Below are positions 13,001 through 23,433 of a stretch of 64,000 bases of DNA, piece by piece. Source of the DNA: Xestospongia muta (Eukaryota; Porifera; Demospongiae; Haplosclerida; Petrosiidae); the NCBI GenBank assembly GCA_963693285.1, contig OY848920.1, positions 9,980,182 through 10,044,181 on the forward strand, given 5' to 3'. Below the pieces are notes generated by a model, which saw nothing but the letters and a program-made list of their open reading frames with translations, made no database searches and was not told the DNA's origin. The position numbers and the translations under genes were made by a program. Position 1 is the stretch's first letter. Each line of letters opens with the position of its first letter.

Positions 13001-15630
13001 GACTACAGTACCCTCGCTATGCGCCCACGCACAGCGAGGTTAATTAAGACGTCTCTATCTTCTAAAAATTCACAAACAGCTTTCTCTTGATCAGCAGGTG
13101 GTTTACTAATTCTGAGTACCAAAAATTAATTGCTTTGACAATATTTCAATAGGAACCATACCTTCAAGTCTAGGTATCTAGACTTTGTTCTCCATTTTGA
13201 ACAATGACATTTATAACATCATACCCTAGGAGCATTCTGATTGGTGAGCCAAAAAATTAGCTTAAATAAAAGGAATTGGACTTAAGTCACCAGACACCTT
13301 TTCTCACATTAAGTGAGTTGTATCTAGGGACAAGACTAAGGAACTACACACTCCATAGACACTTAGAGGAGAATATTAGGGGAAATCCCTAGAATAATTA
13401 TTTATAAAAATATAAAACATACTTATATCAACTATTGAGCATGATGTGACAAATAGAGAGAAAATGCTTTTAAGAGAACAAGAACTGAGTAAAGAGGATA
13501 TACTGAATGTCCAAACCTGAAGTTGTGATGAAGTTGTATATGGAGACCACGCCTTTATGAATAATTAATTAGATATTTTTTTCATAAGTCTTTACACACC
13601 AACAACAGACATTTCACTATATGCCTGCTCAATCAAGAAATAGCTAGCAATGCAAAAGTCAATAAAATGGAGGAACATTATTGCATATCACAATAACAAA
13701 AACATCATACACTTATATTGTAATATTAAAATACATAAATTTAAATTTACATTGACATCACCTATATGTGATATCTCTATATGTAATAATATCAGCAGAT
13801 AAAGCCTGAGGAGATATCTAAGACTACATGTAATGATCATTGGGGAAACCATGTAGATCTATGAAGTAGACATTCTTTGAGTCTCAAAACATAACAACAC
13901 AACTAGTACTTCAACACTATTATAATACTTTATGTACAGTGTTTCTATAGTGATGTGTCAGTTTAAACATTATCGTAGTTGTTTCATTTCCTTTTGTGAC
14001 TTCAGTATACAAATCTCTAATGTATTAATAACCACACCCACTTATTTCATACACTGTAAACATTATCGTCATTGCTTTATACAAAGCTTTTTATGTCACA
14101 ATACAAACTAATAATTGACTTAATTCATACACAGCCTCTATTACAAACAGTTACTGTCTCTTCACTATATTTGTCAGTAGAGGACAATAATTGACATTAT
14201 TTTGGATAGTATCACAGTGTTAATGTAAACAGACAAATAGTTAGTGACAAAATGAATTATTTGTCTTGAAAGTTTCCTGTTATACAATATATTGAATTAT
14301 ATAATATATGTGGGTGGAGCACTATTATAAATGATTGTTATTATAGACAAGATGTTATTTTTCCTTTATTGATTATCAAAGTAATCTATTTGTCTTTCTT
14401 CTATCAGTACCTTAACTAATAAACTACATCAGATCACTTCATTGTTTATAGTCAGACTAAATATATCTAGACTAATCATAGTCTCATGAGCCAGACCCTT
14501 TGCTTAGAGAGGAAGGATCTGGTCTACCACACATAGTGCAGTTGTTGAAAAGGAATTTCATTAACTAGTATCTGTGGTTTGTAATAGTTATGTGTTAATG
14601 TAAACATACTGACCACTTGAATCACTATGGAGAAAAGGAGACAGCAGGTTGTTTAAGAAGCGTTCACTAAGCTAGGATATAACAGAGTTAAGTCAGAGCA
14701 GATGACAACTATAGAAGCTTTTATTAGTGGTATGGATGTGATTGTCACTTTACCAACTGGGAATGGTAAAACCCTTATATATGCCACACTAGTCTCTCCC
14801 CTGCTTGGATTGATGCAAGACCAGGTATAAGTCTTCTCTTCTAAGGGAATCTTCTCTGTATCTATTTCTTGTAATACGTGAAGACTTTGTTAGCAGTAAC
14901 TAACACGTTATGTTATTATGTAACTATGTAAACAATTGTGGTTTGCTCAAGTACCTGTTGACCAAATAGTGGTTTCCCCAGGAATCCTGGGGAAGGAGAC
15001 AACTGCACTATGCGCGGTAGACCAGACCCTTCCTCTCTAAGCAAAGGGTCTGACTCACGAGACTAGACTAGTCAGTCAGTAAACTCTACAGATCACAAAT
15101 CTCCAGTTGATATATGAGTACTTGATATCCAGTGATGTGTTCTGTTAATATGATAGCAATGATAGAATTATATCTATTGGTCCTATGTAGCCATATCAGT
15201 ACTCAAGAGATTTTCCTGTTAGCAAAATTTAATAAGCCCCGCCTCCTATTAGCTCGTTGCCATAGTAACCATATTTAGTAAACAGTAATGGCTTCCTTTC
15301 TTCTTCAGTGTGTTGTCTATGTATTGTAGTGTGTTATAGTATATATTACTATGTGTGTACTATACTATATACTAACTCTGTTTTGTAATAGGAGACACTG
15401 GAAGTGTTCAGTGGAGAGATGATGACAATAGTGTATGGCTCACTAGACCAAGTGTAGCACAAAGTGAAGATGTTATAAGTAAATTAATAAAAGAACAACA
15501 AACAGGAAAAGAATGGAGTATTGATCTCTCCTCATCATCTCCTGAAAGTACTGCAGTTATTATAAACAATCTTAATAAGTGTACAGTGTCGAGTCTTAAT
15601 AATTATATTCAACACTTCATTGGACAGTAA
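7085..15630 (+). CDS. G1: Death/CARD-like/coiled-coil gene with SH3 exon; LRR frameshifted
   Basis: Exons: 7085-7397 (Death), 7469-7567 (Ser/Thr linker), 7679-7981 (CARD-like 1), 8049-8426 (CARD-like 2), 8472-8531, 8582-8641, 8690-9369 (exon-7 domain), 9428-9545, 9631-9693, 9785-9922 (coiled coils), 9967-10074, 10121-10201, 10523-10789 (SH3), 11389-11457 (acidic), then the LRR exon from 15392. Donor/acceptor phases all fit. The ATG at 7085 has A at -3 and starts the Death exon in every copy. In the LRR exon a 4-nt insertion relative to G2 shifts the frame and gives TAA at 15628-15630, so the predicted product is 991 aa, with Death, CARD-like, coiled-coil and SH3 parts but no LRR. It may be a truncated adaptor or a decaying gene. 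Confidence 0.75.
10523..10789 (+). CDS. G1 SH3-domain exon (unique in array)
   Basis: An 89-codon phase 1-1 exon between exon 12 and the acidic exon. It encodes one SH3 domain: VMFSYTASQDDEITIKEGD (equivalent of ALYDY...DELSF..GD), the DDGWWLVR tryptophan pair and GLAPSNHL (equivalent of GLFPSNYV). SH3 domains bind proline-rich PxxP peptides. No equivalent is visible in G2, G3, G4 or G6, where the intron is shorter. Being phase-symmetric, it can be gained or lost without breaking the frame. Confidence 0.9.
11655..13338. mobile_element. TIR element family A in G1 intron, split by a nested insertion
   Basis: Left end TAGTCTCATCCCCAGACATC, right end reading inward TAGTCTTGTCCCTAGATAC, followed in both by TCACTTAATGTGAGAAAGG. 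It contains the separate insertion 11877-13040. Confidence 0.7.
11877..13040. mobile_element. Nested 1.16-kb insertion with internal 321-bp duplication
   Basis: Absent from the same place in the other units (aaaatgtaattaagacg). Flanked by TAAT at 11873-11876 and 13041-13044. Near the left end is a hairpin (GGCACTAAAGTGCC); at the right end is a strong hairpin (CCTCGCTATGCG...CGCACAGCGAGG, 13012-13039). A 321-bp segment occurs twice in tandem (about 12176-12496 and 12497-12817). On the minus strand both copies carry a related open frame (ERSNAFRKRLQ...TTGRFQRRFHLQ), without an ATG and without a family I recognise. A (CA)n run lies at about 12978-12995. Confidence 0.7.
14479..15065. mobile_element. 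TIR element family B with RecQ-like fragment, G1 intron
   Basis: Same element. Walker A is kept here as LPTGNGKT; a stop follows MQDQV. Confidence 0.75.
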
Positions 15631-16192
15631 GTGTGTATCGATATTATCAGAGATACTAAAAACTAATAAAACAATAAAGAGACTACAGCTGCGCTCCTCT
15701 TCACTTACTGGTGGTATCAAACAAGTCAGTGATAGTCTCTGTAATAATGAAACACTTGAACAGTTTGTGTTGTTTAATGTTACTGATATCACAGATGAAG
15801 ATATGACTCACTTATCTACTATATTAGCAACTAATACAACTTTAAAAGAACTACATCTCTACAACTGTAACATCACTGATAATGGAGTCCGATATATCTG
15901 TGAAGGACTTACTAAAAACCAAACATTGACTAAGTTGGGCATCAGTCGTAATCGTCAGATCACTTCAGTTAGTACCAGTACAATAGCAGATCTAATACAA
16001 ACTGCTACATCACTGACAGAACTATATCTCTTCAATACTTCACTGAACAATGATGATATCAAGACAATATGCACATCACTAACTAAAAATACTACAATAA
16101 GGAAACTATACTTATCAATTCAACATGAAGAGTATTGTATGAAGTTAGACAGTTATCAAGTTATTAAAGACAGACTTGTGTTCTGGTTCTAG
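15392..16192 (+). pseudogene. G1 LRR exon, frameshifted
   Basis: The exon keeps its acceptor and the whole LRR framework to the TAG at 16192, but 4 extra nt at the first LRR strand (after SSLNN) shift the frame to TAA at 15628. Downstream of the shift the original frame reads on with strands LQLRSS, FVLFNV, LHLYNC, LGISRN and LYLFNT. Either a recent loss or a truncated form. Confidence 0.8.
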
Positions 16193-17029
16193 TAAGTAGT
16201 TTGTTGTTTATTCTTAATCTGTCTTCTCGCTCACTTTTATTTTATCTTTAAATTTCTCTTGACATTATCTTCTCTTCTTTTATTAACAATTTCTTTCCCT
16301 AACAAAACTAATAGACAATAAAAATAGAGCAGTTTTGCTCAACACTTACTTCTCTAACGTCGCACTTTTTTGCTCTCTGACAGCTGGTCATTTGGCGCTT
16401 ATGAGATTAATTATTTATGGGTGTGGTCTCATTTTAACCCCTTTGTGGAGATTTTGTTTATTATAGCTTTCTATAGTTTCATACTTTAACAATTTTCTTA
16501 ACTACTTAGAGAAATTAACACCTCCTTTCTTATTTTCAGATGTGGTAGAAGACTACACATTATTAATATAACTAGACTATTGAGGTTAGTTATAAATGAC
16601 TCATGTCTCAGACCAAGAGGTTAGGAGTAACCAGTACAAAGTTTGGATAACAGGTTAGAAGGAGAAGAGGTGGTATGGACAGCATATTAATAATGATATT
16701 GTTAGCTAATAAGATACTCTCCTTGTCCTTTAATATAGTATTGTTTTATTATTACTTTTATTAGTAATAGAACTTGAAGTGAGAAGAAGGAAATGAAGAT
16801 TACTAATTGTGTACTAATATTATGTGATGAGTCTTTCTAAGACAATAAAGTACTGGACTATTATAGTGCTGTACTGTCTACATGATTTATTTCAATTAAC
16901 TCTGTACAAAATGGCAGCATGGATTACATCCATTTTAGCTAACAACCAATTAAATTACAGTTCAATCAAATTATTGTGTAATAAACATGATGCTTGCAAT
17001 ATTAATATGAAATATAATAAAATTTCAAT
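16193..17029. other. Spacer, convergent G1 / Cys-rich copy 2
   Basis: No coding exon seen. It is shorter than the equivalent 4064-5984 through internal deletion, and holds an AATAAA at 16317-16322. Confidence 0.4.
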
Positions 17030-17897
17030 TTATATCAAATCTATTGCAATCATTTTTATCACTATCATTAACACCAGGATGAAGACAAACCTCTTAAGAT
17101 AAACCACTTGAGATGAAGAGACAGCAACAGTGGAGCTAGTACTGTTAGCTACAGTAGAACTGACTGTTATAGTAGGACTTACAGTTGTAATAGAACAAAC
17201 ATTGCTATCAGTAATACCACATGATGTTAAGTTAAAGGTGAAACCAAGTATAGGAGCACCACAACATCCCATATAGTCTACAAATGTTGTCACATTATCT
17301 TGACAAGGACCATCAATACAGTAGGCATTAACAGATCCATTACGAGTATATGTTGGGCAGTAGAATAGAGTATCAAGAGGTATTATCACACCTGAAGTAA
17401 TACCACGTAAATAACGTACCATACAATATTCTTGATTGATTTTATCACATACACCATTGTTAATATAAGTGATTCCTTTGGTGAAGTTGATGCATCTGTA
17501 GAATGTAGCTGTTAATTCTTTACATTCACTAGCACAGTATTCAGTCAGAGCTCTATCTAGATGACGATATGTATCCACGGTGACATTCACAGGTGCTGTA
17601 TCTAAGTATGATGTAATAATATGAAATAAAGTTCCCTTATTGGTACAAGTAGTACTATGGTTAGAAATCAGTTATTTTGGTACAATTTAGCTTTTCTTCA
17701 TGAACATGAATTCTTCTTGTCATCACATGTGAATCAAGTTTCAGATTATGTATTGGTATTCTGTTCACAATAGATCTAACACATATACTACATTATCATG
17801 TGATCCTTTAAACAAGTATAATATATAATACATAATACACAGTATAGACTGAGAATTACCACAAAACAATACAACCATTCACTATGCTAAAAGGCAT
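17030..17897 (-). CDS. Cys-rich membrane-anchored ectodomain protein, copy 2
   Basis: Exons 17860-17897 (MPFSIVNGCIVL) and 17030-17654, the same 38 + 625 nt as copy 1. The Met of the conserved VTMDTYRH motif is Val here (VTVDTYRH), which argues against that internal Met being the start and for an upstream start exon. The intron carries the 5-bp deletion found in copies 2-4. Confidence 0.65.
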
Positions 17898-18122
17898 CTC
17901 TATATAATGACTGTATGGGCTGTCCTACAAGGAACAACTGTTAGTGTCTATGGAATCATAGATTGCTATTACTAATGATAATAAAATTTAATTTGCAGAT
18001 AATTAGCGCTAGGTGTTACTAATGAATCTTATTGTCTTCCTACAAAATTAGCCACACCTTAAAAGTCACCAGACAGAAGTGGGTGTGTCTGCTGTGTCAG
18101 GTCATAGTTGGGCAAGTAAACA
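17898..18122. promoter_or_regulatory. Putative bidirectional promoter, Cys-rich copy 2 / G2
   Basis: 225-bp divergent interval, closely similar to 6858-7084. Confidence 0.4.
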
Positions 18123-18435
18123 ATGGCTGAAGGAAATCTTTCATTTGAGAAGATATTGGAAGAGAAACCAGCTCTTGATGAATTATGTGAACATATTCAC
18201 ATTGGTGGTAAATGGTACCAGTTTGGAATCCTGCTTAAACTTGATTCCAAGAAATTGGATGATATTCGTAGACAACCTGATGATTCTACTTATAAGACAT
18301 TAAAAATGTTTGAGTTGTGGTTGAACACCAACCCTAATGCTACCAGAAGACAAGTTTTAGATACTTTAAAGAAAGAAGTTATTGAAGAAAACACTGTCGC
18401 CTACAAATATGAGCAGATATTGAAAAAGTCTGTTG
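18123..18435 (+). CDS. G2 exon 1: Death-type domain
   Basis: About 104 codons. The pattern LDELCEHIHIGGKWYQFG, LDSKKLDDIRRQ, KTLKMFELWLNTNPNATR and QVLDTLKKEVIEENTVAYKY matches the six-helix Death domain (LGxxLGL..LdxI, MLxxWxxxxPxAT, LxxALrxxxxxxxA). Death domains form homotypic signalling assemblies. The same exon at 7085, 27281, 37185, 46217 and 56027 is almost identical in amino acids. Confidence 0.85.
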
Positions 18436-21400
18436 GTCAGTGATATGTCACACACTTTGATTACTAATTTATGAGTTAAATATCGTCTGTAAATGTCATA
18501 TTATAGGAATAGACTCCCAGTCCTCAACTATTGAATCAAGTACTATTCTTCCAAGTCATACTGATACACTATCACAGTCATTAAAAAGTTCCTCTAGCAC
18601 TGTTGGTGAGTAAAATCATGTATCTAGTGTAGTCAACTATAATGATATGTCTGGTATATTGATATATGTATCAAATAATTGTAATACTGAGTAATGAGCT
18701 AGTGTCTTTATCATAGGAACTAACTTCCCAGTAACTGAAGCTAGTACCATTTTTTGCCGCCATATTGATACACTGTCACAATCTTCATTCAATCCTGTAA
18801 AAGTGTCCCAGCTCCTATTTAGTGAGAGATGTATCAGTGAAGCAACACTTGATAGTATGGAGGGACTAGGTTCCTCAGATGAGAAGAAGGCAACTCTGTT
18901 ATCTGCTATACATACAGCAGTATCTTCAGATCACAAGAAGTTGAAAGTGGTAGCGACAGTACTGTCCAAGTTTGGAAAGACAAAAAATCTATCTGACATA
19001 CTTATTAGTGAATACGGTAAGTAACTAAGAACTAGAGATCAATTTTATAGTTGAAAACTGACATCTCTTTCTATATTAAATAGTTCAAATGTTTCCTGAT
19101 GATGACCAGATGATAGCAGATATTGTTCAAGAGTTACCACAGACAGTTCATAGTGGTCAAATGAGTCGTGAAGATCATGCCAGTGACATTTTATGTTGTC
19201 ATTATGGCACTCTCTCTCAGTCTCTACGATATCCTGTTAGAGTAGCACAGTACCTCTATGGAGAGGGAGTTATTTCAAAAGCTAGATTTACTATTGTGGA
19301 ATATACTGCAAAGTCTCTGTCAACAAGAAAAGCATTATTTATCCTGTTAAGAACTGTACGTCATGCTGTACATACCAACTATCATCACCTCATGATCTTT
19401 GCTAGTGTACTGTTAAAATTTACTAGCAATGTACCATGTGCTAGTGCTATTTTAAAGGATTGTGGTAAGTATACAGGTTATTGTTTAACTGTTAATAACA
19501 TTGATGTAGAGAAAGCATTTTTTGAAGGCAAATATTTGGAAGTCCAATATGTTATTACTGGAGTTAGTGAAGGTATAATTTGTATAGTACATTGAAATAT
19601 GATATCATTGTGTTAATTAGCTAATTTATTGACCACTACACCAGGAGGTGCTTCAGTTGATAGCAGTTTAACTTCAAGTCAAGGTTAGTAATGAGACTAT
19701 AAGGACCTAGAATATTCTTTTTTTAATTGTAGATGAGACTGTAAAGGAAGTTGCAATTCCAATTCCTCAAAAGTTTAAGTCAGTACTTGCAGAAATGAGA
19801 AAGGAATATGCAATAGCATTCAGTAATATCCGAGAAGCTATCAATGCAACACCTCCACCTCTGGATAAGTTGAAACAGTTTCTTAGAGATGGTTACTCTT
19901 ACCTCAAATCTCAAATAGCTCATTCTGCCTCCATTGATGATGTTCTAGATGTTGTTAATGATCATTGTACATTGATCAATATCAGTTGTCTGGAGGGTAT
20001 TGTAACACGATTCAAAATCAAAGAAGCTGAGACACATATACAAGCATACAAAGGTGTTGTTCAATCATTTTGTAAAGAAACAAAAGCTTCTCTTTGTCTA
20101 AATGAAACCTTCAAAGTTACAAACACACCTTCTCATCTTCAATGTGAGACAGCAATCTTTGTTTTGAACTGGGATCCTAAAGATTGTACCTTAGAAGATA
20201 TTGAGGATATCCTTTCAGAATCAGTTGAAGGAAATGTACAGATTCGTGTCATTAGAGAGGGCAAGTCCATCATTGTCACCTGCTTTTTTCCACTCAGTCT
20301 AACAACTCTACTTATTGCCAGAGCTCAGGAGACTCTTGAATCAGTGAAGAGAAGAGGATTACTACAACTTACAATTGGTCACTGTACCATTTATGATCAT
20401 AGAAGAAACAAGGTAAGAGATGAGTAGTATTAGACAACAGTTACTACATGTGTTATTTATTGATATATAGGAGGTTAGAACTATTGTAGAAGAGAACACA
20501 AAGGAGTTGAGAAGTCGTCTGGAACTAGAACAAACCATGCGGAAAAAGATGACTATACAAATGTCATCTATTGTCAGACAAAATGAAGGTATATTGTGTA
20601 CAACTACTGTTTTATTTAATAGCTGTCTATTATATGATATATCTGATTAATAACTTAATGTTCCTTTATATAGAAACAAGAGAAATGAAAGAAAAAACAA
20701 TTAAACATTTGACGTCACTTGTGAAAACAAAGGAAGGTAAATTAATACAACAGCAATCACAAGTCCAATGTTGTCAGTATTTTACATAATATATTAGTGA
20801 TCAATTTTCTTCTCATTTTATATAAAGCTATTGAGAAGAATATACTGTCAGTGTCTGCTGAGAGACAGAAAGAGCTAGAGACACTACAAGAAATAATAAC
20901 ATCAATGACTTTACAACTAAGGGAGAGAGACCAACAGATTGAGGAGTTAAAGCAGAGCTTGAAAGGTAACTGCATGGTATTAGTCACTTCTCATTATATG
21001 ACATTGTTACTAGATCTAGCATTCATACCAAAGACTAGTAAACCAGTAACTGATCAAGGACTTGAGGAGACTCAAACACAGTCCAGTCAGGAAGAGACAT
21101 CACTTATCACTGAAACTACAGGTAGTACTATTCAATATATATAAATAGTCTTATAATACTCTTGTAGAATCTCTACCAATATCAGAGTTGAATGATCAGT
21201 TAAAGGGTTCAGTTGATGATAAAAAAGACAGTTCATTACCTCATCCAAGTAGGTTATATTATAATTTGTATTATTATAACAAAGTAAAAAGAATGTTTAT
21301 TGATGTAATATACTAATACAATCCATTACATTCTTCAATGTTAGTATCATTACGCTTGATACTAACTTGATTAACTTGATACATTACGCTTCATCATTGC

Positions 21401-23433
21401 TTTATACAAAGCTTTTTATGTCACAATACAAACTAATAATTGACTTACTTCATACATAGTCTCTATTACAAACAGTTGAATTAATGAATTATTAATGAAT
21501 TATTTGTCTTGAAAGTTAACTGTTATACAATATATGGAATTATATAACATATGTGGGTGGAGCACTATTATGAATGATTGTTGATTATTATAGACAAGAT
21601 GTTATTTTTCCTTTTTTGATTATCAAAGCAATCTACTTGTCTTTCTTCTATCAGTACCTTAACTAATAAACTACATCAGATCACTTCATTGTTTATAGTC
21701 AGACTAAATATATCTAGACTAATCATAGTCTCACGAGCCAGACCCTTTGCTTAGAGAGGAAGGGTCTGGTCTACCATGCATAGTGCAGTTGTCGAAAAGG
21801 AATTTCATTAACTAGTATCTGTGGTTTGTAATAGTTATGTGTTAATGTAAACATACTGACCACTTGAATCAGTATGGAAAAAAGGAGATAGCAGGTTGTT
21901 TAAGAAGCATTCACTAAGCTAGGATATAACAGAGTTAAGTCAGAGCAGATGACGGTTATAGAAGCTTTTATTAGTGGTATGGATGTGTTTGTCACTTTAC
22001 CAACTGCGAATGGTAAAACCCTTATATATGCCACACTAGTCTCTCCCCAGCTTGGATTGATGCAAGACCACGTATAAGTCTTCTCTTCTAAGGGAACCTC
22101 CTCTGTATCTATTTCTGGTAATACGTGAAGACTTCGTTAGCAGCACTAACACGTTATGTTATTATGAAACTATGTAAACAATTGTGGTTTGCTCAAGTAC
22201 CTGTTGACCAAATAGTGGTTTCCCCAGGAATGCTGGGGAAAGAGACAACTGCACTATGCGTGGTAGACCAGACCCTTCCTCTCTAAGCAAAGGTCTGACT
22301 CACGAGACTAGGCTAGTCAGTCAGTAAACTCTACAGATCACAAGTCTCCAGTTGATATATGAGTACCTGATATCCAGTGACGTGTTTTGTTAATGTGATA
22401 GCAATGATAGAATTATATCTATTGTTCCTTTGTAACCATATCAGTACTCAAGAGACTCTTCCTGTTAGCAAAATTTAATAATAAGTCCCGCCTCTATTAG
22501 CTCGTTGCCATAGTAACCATATTCAGTAAACAGTAATGGCTTCCTTTCTTCTTCAGTGTGTTGTCTGTGTATTGTAGTGTGTTATAGTATATAATACTAT
22601 GTGTGTACTATACTATATACTAACTCTGTTTTATAACAGGAGACACTGGAAGTGTTCAGTGGAATGATGATATCAATAGTGTATGGCTCACTAGACCAAG
22701 TGTAGTAGAAAGTGAAGATGTTATAAGTAAATTAATAAAAGAAAAACAAACAGGAAAAGAATGGAGTATTCATCTCAACTCATTATCTCCTGAAAGTACT
22801 GCAGTTATTATAAACAATCTTAATAAGTGTACAGTGTGGAGTCTTAATATATACAACACTTCATTGGACAGTAAGTGTGTATCGATATTATCAGAGATAC
22901 TAAAAACTAATAAAACAATAAAGACACTATGGCTGTACTCCTCTTCACTTACTGGTGGTATCAAACAAGTCAGTGATAGTCTCTGTAATAATGAAACACT
23001 TGAACAGTTAGTGTTGTCTGATGTTACTGATATCACAGATGAAGATATGACTCACTTATCTACTATATTAGCAACTAATACAACTTTAAAAGAACTACGT
23101 CTCATCAACTGTAACATCACTGATAATGGAGTCCGATATATCTGTGAAGGACTTACTAAAAACCAAACATTGACTAAGTTGAACATCGGAGGTAATCATC
23201 AGATCACTTCAGTTAGTACCAGTACAATAGCAGATCTAATACAAACTACTACATCACTGACAAGACTATATCTCTACAATACTTTACTGAACAATGATGA
23301 TATCAAGACAATATGCACATCACTAACTAAAAATACTACAATAAGGAAACTATGCTTATCAAGAAAACATAAAGAGTATTGTACGAAGTTAGACAGTTAT
23401 CAAGTTATTAAAGACAGACTTGAGTTCGTGTAA
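18123..23433 (+). CDS. G2: intact Death/CARD-like/coiled-coil/LRR gene
   Basis: The clearest complete copy. Exons: 18123-18435, 18507-18605, 18717-19016, 19084-19464, 19510-19572, 19621-19683, 19733-20412, 20471-20588, 20674-20736, 20828-20965, 21014-21121, 21168-21248 and 22640-23433. The sum is 3201 nt, 1066 aa plus stop, with no internal stop. Order: Death, linker, CARD-like 1, CARD-like 2, linkers, exon-7 domain, coiled coils, acidic Thr/Ser linker, LRR. The SPDDILK acidic exon is missing: a deletion in the last intron removed it, and phase 1-1 symmetry keeps the frame. There is no NTPase domain, so it is not a classical NLR; oligomerisation could come from the coiled coil. The likely role is an intracellular sensor or scaffold feeding Death-fold signalling, which is inference. 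Confidence 0.85.
18717..19016 (+). CDS. G2 exon 3: CARD-like helical domain 1
   Basis: From VSQLLFSERCISEATLD: a helical bundle pattern (LLFSERCISEATLD, KKATLLSAIHTAVSSDH, LKVVATVLSKF, LSDILISEYG) typical of CARD/Death-fold domains. The assignment rests on pattern only. One codon is deleted relative to the other copies (GLGSS against GLKGSS). Confidence 0.6.
19084..19464 (+). CDS. G2 exon 4: CARD-like helical domain 2
   Basis: Starts AQ/SQ-MFPDD and contains YPVRVAQYLYGEGVISK, KALFILLRTVRHAVHT and LMIFASVLLKF, the same helix spacing as CARD-like 1, suggesting an internal duplication. This copy has an extra Asp (FPDDDQ). It belongs to a different sequence class from G1, G3 and G6. Confidence 0.55.
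19733..20412 (+). CDS. G2 exon 7: conserved domain of unknown function
   Basis: About 226 codons. The first half is helical (PPPLDKLKQFLRDGYS, SIDDVLDVVNDHCTLI, LEGIVTRFKIKEAETHI). The second half is alpha/beta (AIFVLNWDPKDCTLEDI, VEGNVQIRVIREGKSI, CFFPLSLTTLLIARAQ, LLQLTIGHCTIYDHR). I associate this combination with lineage-specific sponge proteins carrying Death-fold domains, but know no biochemical role. The exon is exactly 680 nt in all six copies. Confidence 0.6.
20471..20965 (+). CDS. G2 exons 8-10: coiled-coil segment
   Basis: Three exons (20471-20588, 20674-20736, 20828-20965) encode about 106 residues of heptad-rich, charged sequence (EENTKELRSRLELEQ, ERQKELETLQEIIT, LRERDQQIEELKQSL). 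They are interrupted by two small introns with in-frame stops. Likely a dimer or oligomer stalk between the exon-7 domain and the LRR. Confidence 0.75.
21726..22310. mobile_element. TIR element family B with RecQ-like fragment, G2 intron
   Basis: Same element; Walker A altered to LPTANGKT, stop after MQDHV. Confidence 0.75.
22640..23433 (+). CDS. G2 LRR exon (intact)
   Basis: Acceptor ataacag|GAGACACTGG, open to TAA at 23433. Exposed strands: IHLNS, SLNIYN, LWLYSS, LVLSDV, LRLINC, LNIGGN, LYLYNT, LCLSRK. Ends KDRLEFV. Confidence 0.88.
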
